From positions 7,130,001-7,194,000 of the forward strand of contig NZ_CP074371.1 in assembly GCF_018362975.1 (NCBI RefSeq): a DNA stretch of 64,000 nucleotides, given 5' to 3'. Shown here piece after piece: positions 9,926 to 18,923 of this stretch. This DNA is from Nocardia tengchongensis (lineage in GTDB: Bacteria > Actinomycetota > Actinomycetes > Mycobacteriales > Mycobacteriaceae). How positions within the stretch are numbered: the stretch's first letter is position 1; each line of letters begins with the position of its first letter. Made by a program: the position numbers and the translations under genes. The notes under the pieces were generated by a model. That model was not told the origin of the DNA. It did not search any database and saw only the letters and a list, made by a program, of their open reading frames with translations.

Positions 9926-11211
9926 GGCGCAGGCGATGGCCGCGCGGATTCCGCAGGCTCCGAACGGTTCTCGGCACCCGCGGGATGGCGGCCGGCGCGA
10001 TCGCGGTGACCGCTGTCCTGGTCGTCGGGTTCGTCGCCGCGACGTGGCCGGTTCCGGGGCATCCGGGCCCCGGCATGACTCCGACGGATCTGTCGAAACT
10101 CCAGGTCGGACCGTATCCTTCGGCTCCGGCCGAGTTCACGCCGTTCTACGGCGAGACCTCCGACGCGTACGCGATCGAATCGCGCCGCATGCTGACGTAT
10201 CTGGCCGGACCCGACGTCATCGATCCCGACGTCCGATACCTGGGCGGGGCCCGCCTGCTGAGCAGTTCCGGCGACTTCGACGACACCAACGGCCCTTTCC
10301 CGAAGAACTGGCAGCCGGTCGCCGAACGCAATCGACTCATCGCCGGCGCGTACATCTGGCGCAACAACGACAGCGTCCGGGCGCGCAAGCACATCACGCT
10401 GGCGATCCAGCGCTTCCCGACCGAGCAGGCCGCCCGCGCCGCCACCGACGGATACTGGGACGCCCTGAACTCTCCTGAGCGGCACCCGATCCCGATCGGC
10501 GCCGCCGATCTGCCCGCAGACACGCGCGACAGTGTCCGCGCGTCGTCCCGGACCGACGACAGAGGCGAACTGGTCGCGGCGCACGGCGTCTACGTGATCA
10601 TCGGCCACGCCGTGATCCCGCAGACCGATCCGGCCGCCCTCGGCGCTCGCCTACAGGAGATGCTGCGCGCTCAGCTCACCGCGATGGCCGACCTGAAACC
10701 CACTCCGCTGGAGGATCTTCCGGACCTGCCGAGCAATCCGGACCACATCCTGGACCTGACCCTGCCCAACCAATACGACATGTCCGATTCCGATCAGACG
10801 TCGGGCGGGGGTCGAGGCGGGATCTACACCCCGGCGGGCGCATTGCACTTCGAGCGCGACACCGCGGTGGCCCGCCCGGCGTTCGCGGCGGCGGGGGTGG
10901 ATCTGGTCGCCCGCAACGGGGCCACGGTCTACCGCACCCGGGATCTGGCGGCGGCCTTCGGTTTACAAGCCGCCCTCACCCGCCTGGGCCGCGATGACGA
11001 CGAGGTTCCGAACCCGGCGGGTATCACCGACGCACACTGCATCCGCCTCGACGAACCGGAACCTATCCGCCGGGCCGAGTACCTGTGCGCGGTGGTACAC
11101 GGCCGGTACGTGGCGGTGATCGGGGCGCCGGCCCGGTTCAGCGGCGGCGCGCCCGCCTCGTTCGAGCAACGGGTGTCGGCACAGTATTCGATGCTGGCCA
11201 GGAGCGGATAG
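9922..11211 (+). CDS. DUF7373-type membrane-anchored protein, second paralogue
   Basis: A 429-residue paralogue of its two neighbours. The GTG start overlaps the previous stop (GTGA). Unlike the other two it lacks a lipobox: after an Arg-rich start (VRRRRWPRGFRRLRT) there is one hydrophobic helix, AAGAIAVTAVLVVGFVAATW, with no Cys, so it is probably an N-terminally anchored protein with an exterior domain. Shared family features are LQVGPYPSAPAEF, the AYIWRNNDSVRARKHITLAI region, PDHILDLTLPN in place of ILGRTLP, and a terminal RVSAQYSMLARSG that matches the third paralogue. It abuts the next gene with no gap (stop 11209-11211, ATG at 11212), so the three are one operon. Confidence 0.78.
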   Translation: MRRRRWPRGFRRLRTVLGTRGMAAGAIAVTAVLVVGFVAATWPVPGHPGPGMTPTDLSKLQVGPYPSAPAEFTPFYGETSDAYAIESRRMLTYLAGPDVIDPDVRYLGGARLLSSSGDFDDTNGPFPKNWQPVAERNRLIAGAYIWRNNDSVRARKHITLAIQRFPTEQAARAATDGYWDALNSPERHPIPIGAADLPADTRDSVRASSRTDDRGELVAAHGVYVIIGHAVIPQTDPAALGARLQEMLRAQLTAMADLKPTPLEDLPDLPSNPDHILDLTLPNQYDMSDSDQTSGGGRGGIYTPAGALHFERDTAVARPAFAAAGVDLVARNGATVYRTRDLAAAFGLQAALTRLGRDDDEVPNPAGITDAHCIRLDEPEPIRRAEYLCAVVHGRYVAVIGAPARFSGGAPASFEQRVSAQYSMLARSG

Positions 11212-12411
11212 ATGCGTATCGCGCGATCGAGAACCGGTCCCGGCCGCATCCTGGCGCTCGCCCTGACCGCCGTGCTGGCCGGCGCGTGCGGATCCGGCCC
11301 GTCCGAGCCCGCCGCGCCCGCGTCGCAGGCCGCGACCGTCGATGTGTCCCAATTGGATCCGGGCAACTATCCGGTGGTGCCGCGGGCCATCACCAACAAG
11401 AAGCCTGACATCACTGTCGGGGACGTGATCCAGGAATCGATCCGGCTGGCCGAGCACACCCCGATCCCCCTCGAAGTGGACGATCGGCTGGTGTTCGGCG
11501 GCAACGGGCGCGCGATCACCGCGGACTACCCGCCGATGGGCATCGACGGCTTCAACGATCGGGCCCCGGGCTTGGTCGCGGGGTGGCAGACCAACGGGCG
11601 GCACCGGTCGGATATCTCGCTCGGGTTGAACGTGCACCTCAGCGTGCTGCGGTTCGCCACACCGGCGCAGGCTGTGACAGCGGCGGATTTCCTGCTGGGG
11701 CAGACCAGTCCGGAGTATCCCGACAAGGGTCCGCTCCAGATTCCCGGCTATCCCGCCGCCAAGGCCACGCTCACCTCGCTCGACTGGGTGCGGGTCTACT
11801 ACGCCCAGGGTGAATACCTGTACTGGCTGACCATCCAGGACGACCTGACCGTGCCCGACGGTCCCGGATTCCTGCTGGACGTGGCGAAACGGGTGCTGGA
11901 CAAGGCGATCGAGTCCGTGCGCGACTATCACCCGACTCCGCGCGATCAGCTCGCCGGCCTGCTCGCGGACCCCGACGATCTGCTGGGCCGCACGCTGCCC
12001 GCCGGCAAGGGCCAGATCTGGGCGACCGAGGGACTGTACGGGCCGCACGGCGCGCTGACGCTCGACGATCGGCCGGCGGTCTCACGGGTCGTGTTCGCCG
12101 ACACCGGAGTCGACCTGGTGGCCAGTTCCCTCAGCAATATCTATCGCACCCGGGACGACGCGTCCGCCCAGCGCTTCACCGCCGCCTTCGGCGACGAACT
12201 GCTGGACCGGTACCGCCCCATCGATCCGCCGCCCGGCCTGGCGACCGCACGCTGTCTCCAGCTCAAGGACGTGAAGTACGCCATCGGCGCCAAATTCATG
12301 TGCTATCTCCCGTACCACCGCTACGTGGCCGAGGTGAGCGCCGACCAGTCCCAGGATCTGCGCCAACGACTTTCGGCCCAGTACGAGCTACTCGCCCACG
12401 GCCACATCTGA
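11212..12411 (+). CDS. DUF7373-type lipoprotein, third paralogue
   Basis: A 399-residue paralogue. The start is the ATG directly after the previous stop. The signal region is basic (MRIARSRTGPGR), hydrophobic (ILALALTAVLAGA) and ends at Cys (LAGACGSG), a slightly loose lipobox followed by a Ser/Pro/Ala-rich linker. The mature protein repeats the family layout: LDPGNYPVVPRAITNKKP, IPLEVDDRLVFGG, an ISLGLNVHLSVLRF block, PDDLLGRTLPAGKG, and the C-terminal QRLSAQYELLAHG. Function is unknown. The membrane Ser/Thr kinase gene begins 92 bp downstream on the same strand and could be cotranscribed. Confidence 0.8.
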   Translation: MRIARSRTGPGRILALALTAVLAGACGSGPSEPAAPASQAATVDVSQLDPGNYPVVPRAITNKKPDITVGDVIQESIRLAEHTPIPLEVDDRLVFGGNGRAITADYPPMGIDGFNDRAPGLVAGWQTNGRHRSDISLGLNVHLSVLRFATPAQAVTAADFLLGQTSPEYPDKGPLQIPGYPAAKATLTSLDWVRVYYAQGEYLYWLTIQDDLTVPDGPGFLLDVAKRVLDKAIESVRDYHPTPRDQLAGLLADPDDLLGRTLPAGKGQIWATEGLYGPHGALTLDDRPAVSRVVFADTGVDLVASSLSNIYRTRDDASAQRFTAAFGDELLDRYRPIDPPPGLATARCLQLKDVKYAIGAKFMCYLPYHRYVAEVSADQSQDLRQRLSAQYELLAHGHI

Positions 12412-12503
12412 TACCGGGCCGGGTCCGGCGAACGTTGCTACATTCCAAGGGTTCTGAACAACGGCCGTAGGCGGCCGCTGGGGGCTTGGAGAGGTGGGGA
12501 AGC

Positions 12504-14057
12504 ATGCCGTTGCGGCCCAGCACGATCGTGGGCGGCCACCGGGTGATCCGGGTGCTGGGCAGCGGCGGGATGGGGACCGTCTATCTGGTGCAGGATCCGA
12601 TGTTCCCGGGGCGGCTGGACGCGTTGAAGGTGCTCAGCACCGATCTGTCGCACGACGAGGTGTATCGGGCCCGGTTCGCGCGCGAGGCGAATCTCGCGGC
12701 GGAGATGGATCATCCGAACATCGTGACCGTGTACGCGCGCGGCGAGGAGGACGGGCGACTGTGGATCGCCATGCAATACGTACCCGGCACCGACGCCTCG
12801 GTCGAACTGAAGCAGCATCCCGAGGGAATGACGCCGCTGCGGGCGCTGCGCATCGTCACCGAGGTGGGCAAGGCGCTCGACTACGCGCACCGGCGCGGAC
12901 TGCTGCACCGGGATGTGAAGCCCGCCAACTTCCTGCTCTCTCGTGACGAGAACGGCCATCCCAGCGACGAGGAACGGGTGCTGCTCACCGATTTCGGCGT
13001 GGCCAAGTCGGTGACCGACGGGCGGGAGCTCACCGCGACCGACGCCATGATGGCCACCCTCGCCTATGCCGCGCCGGAACGTCTGGTCGCGGGGCCGCTG
13101 GATCATCGCGGCGACATCTACAGTCTCGGCTGCGCTTTCGTGAAGCTGCTCACCGGGCGCACCCCGTTCCCGGTGAACTCGATCGCACAGGCGACGCTGG
13201 GCCATCTCCAGGATCCGCCGCCCGCGCTGGGCACGCTCCGGCCCGACCTGCCCCCGGCCTTGGACGCGGTGATCGCCAAGGTGCTGGCCAAGGATCCGGA
13301 CCACCGATACGCCACCTGCCGTGACTTCACCGATGACGTGGCGCTGGCGCTCGCGGGCCGGGCTCCTTCCGCCCCACCGATTTCCATGCCACCGACCTCC
13401 GGCCCCGGAGTGTGGGCCCCGTCGATCGCCGGGCAGGAGCCGCCGACCGAACGGATCACACAGCCGCAGCCGACCGCTCGGGGACCGTCCCGGCGCACCC
13501 GACTACGCGCCCTCATGATCGCGGCGGCCGTTGCGGTGCTGGGTATTTCGGGCACCGGCGTCTACTTCGCCACCCGGCACGATTCCGGTGGCGACACCGT
13601 CGCCCAAACCACCTCGACGCCTGCCGATTCCCCCACTCAGGTGCGAGCCGCGCACCCGGGCTTCCAGAACAAGACGGTCGCCGCCTTCAACCTCGGCGAC
13701 AGTTCCCTCTCGGTCGACCTGGACACCAGTGAGCAGGCGAAGTTCCTGCAGGACATCGGTTTCCGCTACGCCACCGAATACCGCGCCAAGCAGGACGAGA
13801 CCTCGCCGCGGCCGCTGTCGGCCTCCGGGGAGACGGTGCCCGACGTCGACCTGGTCATCATCGTGCGCACCGACAAGCAGGCGGGCAACGGTGGCCTGCG
13901 CGGCCTGCCCAGTACGTTCCTGTCCTCCAGTCTCACCCATGCCCGGCTGCTCATCGTCGATGATCCGGCGACCGCCCAGGCCTTCCAGACCTGGACCCCG
14001 CGCTCCACCGATGTCGCGATCACGAAGGTCGTCCCCGCCATCGCCAAGGTCCTGTGA
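12504..14057 (+). CDS. Transmembrane serine/threonine protein kinase (PknB/PknH-like, no PASTA)
   Basis: A 517-residue Hanks-type kinase. The ATG at 12504 follows GAGAGGTGGGG and leaves the kinase domain just inside the N-terminus: IRVLGSGGMGTVYLV (P-loop), ALKVL with the ATP-anchoring Lys, LLHRDVKPANFLL (catalytic loop), LLTDFGVAKS, YAAPERL, and DIYSLGCAFVKLLTGRTPF. After a Pro/Ser/Thr-rich juxtamembrane part (~residues 290-330) comes one transmembrane helix, LMIAAAVAVLGISGTGVYF. A ~150-residue exterior domain ends in TKVVPAIAKVL; it is not PASTA and I do not recognise it. It lies between envelope lipoprotein genes, so a sensor of envelope state is plausible. Confidence 0.93.
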   Translation: MPLRPSTIVGGHRVIRVLGSGGMGTVYLVQDPMFPGRLDALKVLSTDLSHDEVYRARFAREANLAAEMDHPNIVTVYARGEEDGRLWIAMQYVPGTDASVELKQHPEGMTPLRALRIVTEVGKALDYAHRRGLLHRDVKPANFLLSRDENGHPSDEERVLLTDFGVAKSVTDGRELTATDAMMATLAYAAPERLVAGPLDHRGDIYSLGCAFVKLLTGRTPFPVNSIAQATLGHLQDPPPALGTLRPDLPPALDAVIAKVLAKDPDHRYATCRDFTDDVALALAGRAPSAPPISMPPTSGPGVWAPSIAGQEPPTERITQPQPTARGPSRRTRLRALMIAAAVAVLGISGTGVYFATRHDSGGDTVAQTTSTPADSPTQVRAAHPGFQNKTVAAFNLGDSSLSVDLDTSEQAKFLQDIGFRYATEYRAKQDETSPRPLSASGETVPDVDLVIIVRTDKQAGNGGLRGLPSTFLSSSLTHARLLIVDDPATAQAFQTWTPRSTDVAITKVVPAIAKVL

Positions 14058-14202
14058 GCGGCTCCCGGTGATCGCTCTCCGGAAGTCACTGCGCGCCAGC
14101 GTGATCCACGTCTCGAGCGATCTTGGGCGGCCAGGCGCAAGTGCGCCACGACGGTTGGCGCGACACCGCCATCCTGTTACGCTGCGCCCCGAAAAGGAGG
14201 TC

Positions 14203-14745
14203 ATGGTGTTCGGAAGACGGTGGGGGATCCTCCGATGCCTGCTGGTAGCAGCCGTATTCGCGCTCACCGGCTGCGGCTCGTCCACACCGGCCCCCTCCGA
14301 CCCCGGCTCCACGCCCTCCGCACACTCCAACAGGGACGTGTGCACCCGCATGCTCGACTTCTTCCACACCACCCTCGGCGTCCCCGAAGCCCAGGTAGCC
14401 GAACTCAGCCAGGGCACCATCAACGCCACCATCGGCATGACCGGCTCCTGCTACCTCAATCTGAAGCCCCGGGCCCCCTACGTCGCCTGGATGACCTTGC
14501 GCAACATGCGCAAACCCGACCACACCGACCCCGAAGGCGGCCGCTACCACCGCCTCGACGGCTACGACGAAGAAGTCTGGCGCTCCGCCGACGACTCCTT
14601 CCTCACCCGCATCGGCACCTGGGAAGGCATGATCGCCATCGACGATAAAATAGCCTCCACCAGCTCGGTCCCCCTCAAAATGACCGACGCCAAAGTCCGG
14701 GACACCATCACCTTCCTCATCGCCGCCACCCGCGAACTGCAGTAG
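14203..14745 (+). CDS. Small DUF3558-like lipoprotein
   Basis: A 180-residue predicted lipoprotein. An excellent AAAAGGAGG site (14191-14199) precedes the ATG at 14203; a GTG directly follows. The signal is short (MVFGRRWGILR), hydrophobic (CLLVAAVFA) and ends at the lipobox ALTGC, followed by a Ser/Pro linker. The mature part has MLDFFHTTLGVP, GSCYLNLKPRAP and a C-terminal VRDTITFLIAATREL helix. Architecture resembles the actinobacterial DUF3558 group, but the match is loose and the domain call is tentative. It is 145 bp downstream of the kinase gene, possibly a separate transcript. Confidence 0.72.
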   Translation: MVFGRRWGILRCLLVAAVFALTGCGSSTPAPSDPGSTPSAHSNRDVCTRMLDFFHTTLGVPEAQVAELSQGTINATIGMTGSCYLNLKPRAPYVAWMTLRNMRKPDHTDPEGGRYHRLDGYDEEVWRSADDSFLTRIGTWEGMIAIDDKIASTSSVPLKMTDAKVRDTITFLIAATRELQ

Positions 14746-14794
14746 CGCACGAAAGACGCTGAGCCGCAGCCGCTCGACCGACGAGAAGTAGCCG

Positions 14795-15709
14795 TCAGGA
14801 GGGGAGGCGGTGGAGGCGGGAGGGGACCGACTCCAGGCCGTCGCCGATGCGGCGGGCGGCGGTGGAGAGTTCGGTCAGGTAGTGGTGGCGTTCGGGGCGG
14901 GTCACGTCGGGGCGGAGGGGGCCTATCTGGAGTTCCATGACGGCGTGGCCGTTGTCGTCGAAGACGGGGGCGCTCATGTAGCTGAGGGGGAGGGTGGCTT
15001 CGGAGTCGAAGGTGGGCTGGTCGTAGGCGCTGCCGCCGAAAGTGGCCAGCTGGGCCAGGACTCGGCCGCGCAGGTCCTTGTCGCCGGGGTGTTCGGCGAG
15101 GTGGGTGGCCACGTCGGAGAGGACTCGGAGGCCGGGGAGGCTGTCGGGTTCCAGGCGCCAGGCGCAGTAGCCGGCGGTGCGGAGGGTGTCGAGGACGGCG
15201 CGATATTCGTCACGTCGTTCCGAGCCCCGGGTGTCGAGCCAGTCGCGTTGGCGGGCCTTGCCGGTATGGGCGATGATCGCGGCGCCGGCGGGGGCCAGCA
15301 GCGGGATGCGGACGCCGGACTCCATGCCGATGGTGAGGCGGTCACGGGTGACGGCGACGAATTTCAGGTGGCCGCCACTCAGGGCGGTGAGGGCGGCACC
15401 GCAGTTGACGCGGTCCGCCAGCTCCTCCAATTCCCGCTCCAACCAGGCCCGATCGTGACGGCTGGCGGCGGCTCGGGCGCCGATGGCGGCGAGGCGGCCG
15501 CCCAGTTCGTAGCTGAGGTTGGGGAGGCGGCGGACCCAGCCGCGGTCGGCGAGGGCGGCCAGGATGGAGCCGGCGGTGGAGCGGTTCAGGGCGAGGGTGT
15601 CGGCGATCTCGGCGGCGGTGAGCGAGTCGCGTTGGGCGGCGAGCAGTTCCACGATGGCGATCACGCGCTGGGTGGGCGGTGAGGGGTCGGTCTTGCCTGT
15701 GGGCACCAC
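14795..15709 (-). CDS. IclR-family transcriptional regulator
   Basis: A 304-residue DNA-binding protein. The N-terminal winged helix spans about residues 12-70: QRVIAIVELLAA, LTAAEIADTLALNRSTAGSI, ALADRGWVRR. It is followed by a GAF-like effector domain. The start is a GTG at 15709 or 15706 behind AGGAG. The effector half has GMESGVRIPLLAPAGAAIIA, matching the family pattern 'G...pl..tA.GkA.lA' with Ala-Gly in place of the usual Gly-Lys pairing. Targets are unknown. The divergent DUF445 gene starts ~100 bp away and is a candidate target. Confidence 0.85.
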   Translation of the reverse strand: MVPTGKTDPSPPTQRVIAIVELLAAQRDSLTAAEIADTLALNRSTAGSILAALADRGWVRRLPNLSYELGGRLAAIGARAAASRHDRAWLERELEELADRVNCGAALTALSGGHLKFVAVTRDRLTIGMESGVRIPLLAPAGAAIIAHTGKARQRDWLDTRGSERRDEYRAVLDTLRTAGYCAWRLEPDSLPGLRVLSDVATHLAEHPGDKDLRGRVLAQLATFGGSAYDQPTFDSEATLPLSYMSAPVFDDNGHAVMELQIGPLRPDVTRPERHHYLTELSTAARRIGDGLESVPSRLHRLPS

Positions 15710-15813
15710 GGTCTCCTAGCCTGAGCCGCGGCACAAATAGCCGTACGGCTGGGTACGAATAATCGCATCGAGGAGCGGGACATGGCAACCAGGGCACAGG
15801 GGCCGAGCGGGTC

Positions 15814-17028
15814 GTGATCGCGGATTTCGCCGACCATTGGCTGCTCTACTGCTCCATCCCGCTCGTCGCGGCGCTCATCGGCTGGGTGACCAAGATCGTC
15901 GCCGTGCAGATGCTCATGAAGCCCCTCGAATTCAAGGGCATCCCGCCGTGGCTGGGCTGGCAGGGCGTCATCCCCCGCTCCGCGCCGCGCATGGCCACCA
16001 TCGCGGTGGACCTGATGTTCGGCAAGCTCATCGATCCACAGGACATCATCGCCCGCATCGATGTCATGGAATTGACCACGCGGCTGCGCGAACCCCTCGA
16101 CGCCGGTGTCGACTACATGGTGCGGGCCATGATGATGAAGCACGAGCCGCGGCTGTGGGTGAACATGCCCGAGGCCGCGCAGCGCGCCATCATCGAACGC
16201 GCGCAACGGGATCTGCCGCAGCTGATCGAGGACATCGTCTTCGATCTGCGCACCAATATCGACCAGGTGATGGATCTGCGCGGCATGGCCATCAGCGCGC
16301 TGGTGGACGACAAGTCGCTGCTGGTGGAGATGGTGCGCCGGGTCGGCAACAACGAACTGCGCTTCATCGTGCGGTCGGGGCTGATCTTCGGCACCGTGCT
16401 GGGTTTCGTGCAGATGGTCACCTGGTCGCTGACCCACAACCCGTTGCTCATGCCGGCGTTCGGCGGTTTCACCGGTCTGCTCACCGACTGGCTGGCGTTG
16501 CAGATGATCTTCCGGCCGATCCGTCCGGTCGGTATCGGCCCGTTCAAGTGGCAGGGCCTCTTCCACAAGCGCCGCGACCAGGTCTGCACCGACTACGGCG
16601 ACCTCATCGCCACCGAGATCCTCACCCCCGCACGCATTCTCGAGGCCGTCCTGAACGGCGAACGTGCCGACCGGTTGGCCTCGCTGCTGAGCCGCCACGT
16701 CAGCGAGTTCCTCGAACTCCAGACCGGCCCGGCCCGCCCGCTGGTCATGATGGTCGCCGGCGACAGCTACACCGCGATCGAACGCGACGCGGTCACCTTC
16801 GTGCTCGATCACGTCAAGGCCGCCGCCCACTCCGGCTTCGATCAGCACGCCATCGAGGCCCTGGATGTGCGCAGCCTGGTCATCGAAAAGACCAAGCAGT
16901 TGACCGACGACGAGTACGAGGGCCTGCTGCGCCCGGCGTTCAAACAGGACGAATGGAAGCTGGTCGCGATCGGCGCGGTGCTCGGATTCCTGGTCGGCGA
17001 ACTCCAGGTTCACCTGATTCTGGGGTGA
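15814..17028 (+). CDS. DUF445-family membrane protein
   Basis: A 404-residue protein with the DUF445 layout. An N-terminal membrane segment (LLYCSIPLVAALIGWVTKIV) is followed by a conserved motif region, QMLMKPLEFKGIP and LGWQGVIPRSAPRMA. A long helical part comes next. A central pair of membrane segments (GLIFGTVLGFVQMVTW and LLMPAFGGFTGLLTDWLALQ) repeats the first motif as MIFRPIRPVGIGPFKWQG. The protein ends with another hydrophobic stretch (LVAIGAVLGFLVGELQVHLI). It is thus an internally duplicated membrane protein of unknown role. The start is the GTG at 15814. It stands alone between an IclR regulator and a RamB-like regulator. Confidence 0.85.
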   Translation: MIADFADHWLLYCSIPLVAALIGWVTKIVAVQMLMKPLEFKGIPPWLGWQGVIPRSAPRMATIAVDLMFGKLIDPQDIIARIDVMELTTRLREPLDAGVDYMVRAMMMKHEPRLWVNMPEAAQRAIIERAQRDLPQLIEDIVFDLRTNIDQVMDLRGMAISALVDDKSLLVEMVRRVGNNELRFIVRSGLIFGTVLGFVQMVTWSLTHNPLLMPAFGGFTGLLTDWLALQMIFRPIRPVGIGPFKWQGLFHKRRDQVCTDYGDLIATEILTPARILEAVLNGERADRLASLLSRHVSEFLELQTGPARPLVMMVAGDSYTAIERDAVTFVLDHVKAAAHSGFDQHAIEALDVRSLVIEKTKQLTDDEYEGLLRPAFKQDEWKLVAIGAVLGFLVGELQVHLILG

Positions 17029-17245
17029 ATCCGCCGATTTCGGCGCACTTTCCGACCGCCGTTCCAGCCCGGCGGCGACGCGGTGGTCGTACGATAGGCA
17101 CTCGCGCGCAAAACCGCCGGTAATCTCGAATTCGCATGCTACGCATGTCGGTCGGCTCGGCGAAGTGCCACGCAGAATCCGCGAAATCGCCGCGAGTCTC
17201 CTCAAATTGCGATGTTTGCAAATCCGAATCGGTACCATCCCCCAC

Positions 17246-18667
17246 GTGCGCAAGATGTATGCGGGGGCCCGACTACGGCGGTTGCGCGAGGAACGGCGGA
17301 TGACCCAGGCGGCCTTGGCCAAATCCCTGGACCTGTCCCCCAGCTACCTCAACCAGCTCGAGCGTGATCAGCGACCGCTCACGATTCCCGTGCTGCTCAA
17401 ACTGAATTCCACCTTCGACCTGGACGTGCAGTTCTTCGCCGCGGACTCCGACGCCCGGCTGGTGTCGGACCTGCACGAGATCCTGGTGGAGGCCGCGGGC
17501 GGCAATGCCGCGCCGGTGGCCGAGGTCGAGGATCTGGCCACCCGCATGCCCGAGGTCGCGAAAATCGTTGTGGCCATGCACCGCCGACTACGGGCCGCGA
17601 CCGACCAGTTGGATCTGTTGTCCTCCAAGGTCGCCACCCCCGCCGGCGCGCCCGGCGTCCCCATGCCCTACGAGGACGTGCGCGACTTCTTCTACGACCA
17701 TCACAATCACATCGCCCAGCTGGACCTGGCCGCTGAGCGGCTGTTCGAGGAGAGCGGGCTCACCATCGGTTCCCTGGACCGCCAGCTGGCGCGGGTGGCC
17801 GAGGAACGCGCGGGCGTCACCGTGCTGGTGCGCGGCGACGGCGCCGACCCGAACGTTCCCAAGCGCCACTACGAACCCGAGACCCGCACCCTCACCCTGG
17901 CCCGGCGGCTGCGGCCCGGGCAGCGCGCCTTCCAGATCGCGACCACCCTCGCCTTCCTGCTGCACGGCGCCCTGCTCGACGAGGTGCTCGACGAAAACCC
18001 CGCGCTCACCGGCGAATCCCGCACGCTGGCCCGGGTCGGGCTGGCCAACTACTTCGCGGGCGCGCTGGTCCTGCCCTACGGCAAGTTCCTGCGCTCGGCC
18101 GAGGAACTGCACTACGACATCGACCTGCTGGGCCTGCGCTTCGAGGTCGGTTTCGAGACCGTCTGCCACCGGCTCGCCACCCTGCAACGCCAGGGGCAGC
18201 GCGGGGTGCCGTTCTTCCTGGTCCGCAGTGACCGGGCCGGCAATATCTCGAAACGCCAGTCCGCCACCGCCTTCCACTTCTCGCGGGTGGGCGGCAGCTG
18301 CCCGCTGTGGGTGGTACACGAGGCGTTCGACCATCCCGGCCGGATGCTGTCGCAGGTGGCGGCCATGCCCGACGGGCGGCGCTACCTGTGGGTGGCCCGC
18401 ACCACCGCACCGGTCCCGACCGGATTCGGTGGGGCCGAGAAGGAATTCACCATCGGACTGGGCTGCGATATCGAATACGCCGACCGGTTGGTCTATTCGC
18501 GCGGTATGGAGATCGAGGATCCGGCCGCGGCCATCCCCATCGGCGCGGGCTGCAAGGTGTGCGAGCGCCCCGGCTGCGCCCAGCGCGCCTTCCCGCAGAT
18601 CGGGCGGCCACTGGCGATCGATGAGCACACCAGCTCGGATCTGCCGTACCCCCGCATGCCCCACTGA
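17246..18667 (+). CDS. ramB: RamB/PrpR-type short-chain fatty acid regulator (XRE + ImmA/IrrE + DUF2083)
   Basis: A 473-residue regulator (GTG 17246; ATG 17255 is an equally good start). An XRE helix-turn-helix occupies residues ~5-65 (LRRLREERRMTQAALAKSLD, PSYLNQLERDQRPLT). The middle is an ImmA/IrrE-like segment (RPGQRAFQIATTLAFLLHGA). The C-terminal DUF2083 domain ends in a cysteine cluster, GCKVCERPGCAQRAFPQIG. Family members RamB and PrpR control acetate, glyoxylate and propionate genes and sense acyl-CoA, and PrpR is reported to carry an iron-sulfur cluster at C-terminal cysteines. The symbol is by family only; it could equally be the PrpR orthologue, since no aceA, ack-pta or prp genes are nearby. 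Confidence 0.8.
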   Translation: MRKMYAGARLRRLREERRMTQAALAKSLDLSPSYLNQLERDQRPLTIPVLLKLNSTFDLDVQFFAADSDARLVSDLHEILVEAAGGNAAPVAEVEDLATRMPEVAKIVVAMHRRLRAATDQLDLLSSKVATPAGAPGVPMPYEDVRDFFYDHHNHIAQLDLAAERLFEESGLTIGSLDRQLARVAEERAGVTVLVRGDGADPNVPKRHYEPETRTLTLARRLRPGQRAFQIATTLAFLLHGALLDEVLDENPALTGESRTLARVGLANYFAGALVLPYGKFLRSAEELHYDIDLLGLRFEVGFETVCHRLATLQRQGQRGVPFFLVRSDRAGNISKRQSATAFHFSRVGGSCPLWVVHEAFDHPGRMLSQVAAMPDGRRYLWVARTTAPVPTGFGGAEKEFTIGLGCDIEYADRLVYSRGMEIEDPAAAIPIGAGCKVCERPGCAQRAFPQIGRPLAIDEHTSSDLPYPRMPH

Positions 18668-18738
18668 CCTTCCCCGTTCGCCCCCACCGAACTCCCGTGC
18701 GGGCGGCGGGGTTTCGCTGTGCAACCTTTCATCCATTT

Positions 18739-18797
18739 TGGATATCCATATCGCACATTGCATCGAATACCGAAAGGTATTAATACTGTCTAGTATT
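18739..18797. promoter_or_regulatory. Cluster of palindromes upstream of the roadblock operon
   Basis: In an unusually AT-rich patch there are, in order, a 10-bp palindrome TGGATATCCA (18739-18748), then AATACC-GAAA-GGTATT (18766-18781), then directly AATACT-GTCT-AGTATT (18782-18797). The last two are the same operator form, AATAC(Y)-N4-(R)GTATT, repeated at exactly 16 bp. They lie ~130 bp ahead of the first roadblock gene and ~100 bp after the RamB-like gene, so they probably form a binding site controlling the roadblock cluster. No known motif is claimed. Confidence 0.6.
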
Positions 18798-18923
18798 CTT
18801 GATCCGGCACCCGGGGAAATGATGAGTTACCCGGATTAATCCGGCGTTTGCTACCCATCACGCGCACATCATGTGTAGCGTCTGGATTCGCTCGAAGTCT
18901 CTCGGAACAAGCGGTGGGCGGCA

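Noticed and set aside
15661..17322. A 553-codon minus-strand frame over the DUF445 gene
   Set aside because: His/Gln/Asp-rich antisense shadow with no domain; the plus-strand protein has clear membrane segments.
17246..18667. A metallopeptidase/antitoxin reading of the XRE-ImmA/IrrE protein
   Set aside because: The HExxH peptidase motif is not present; the length and the terminal cysteine cluster match RamB/PrpR regulators.
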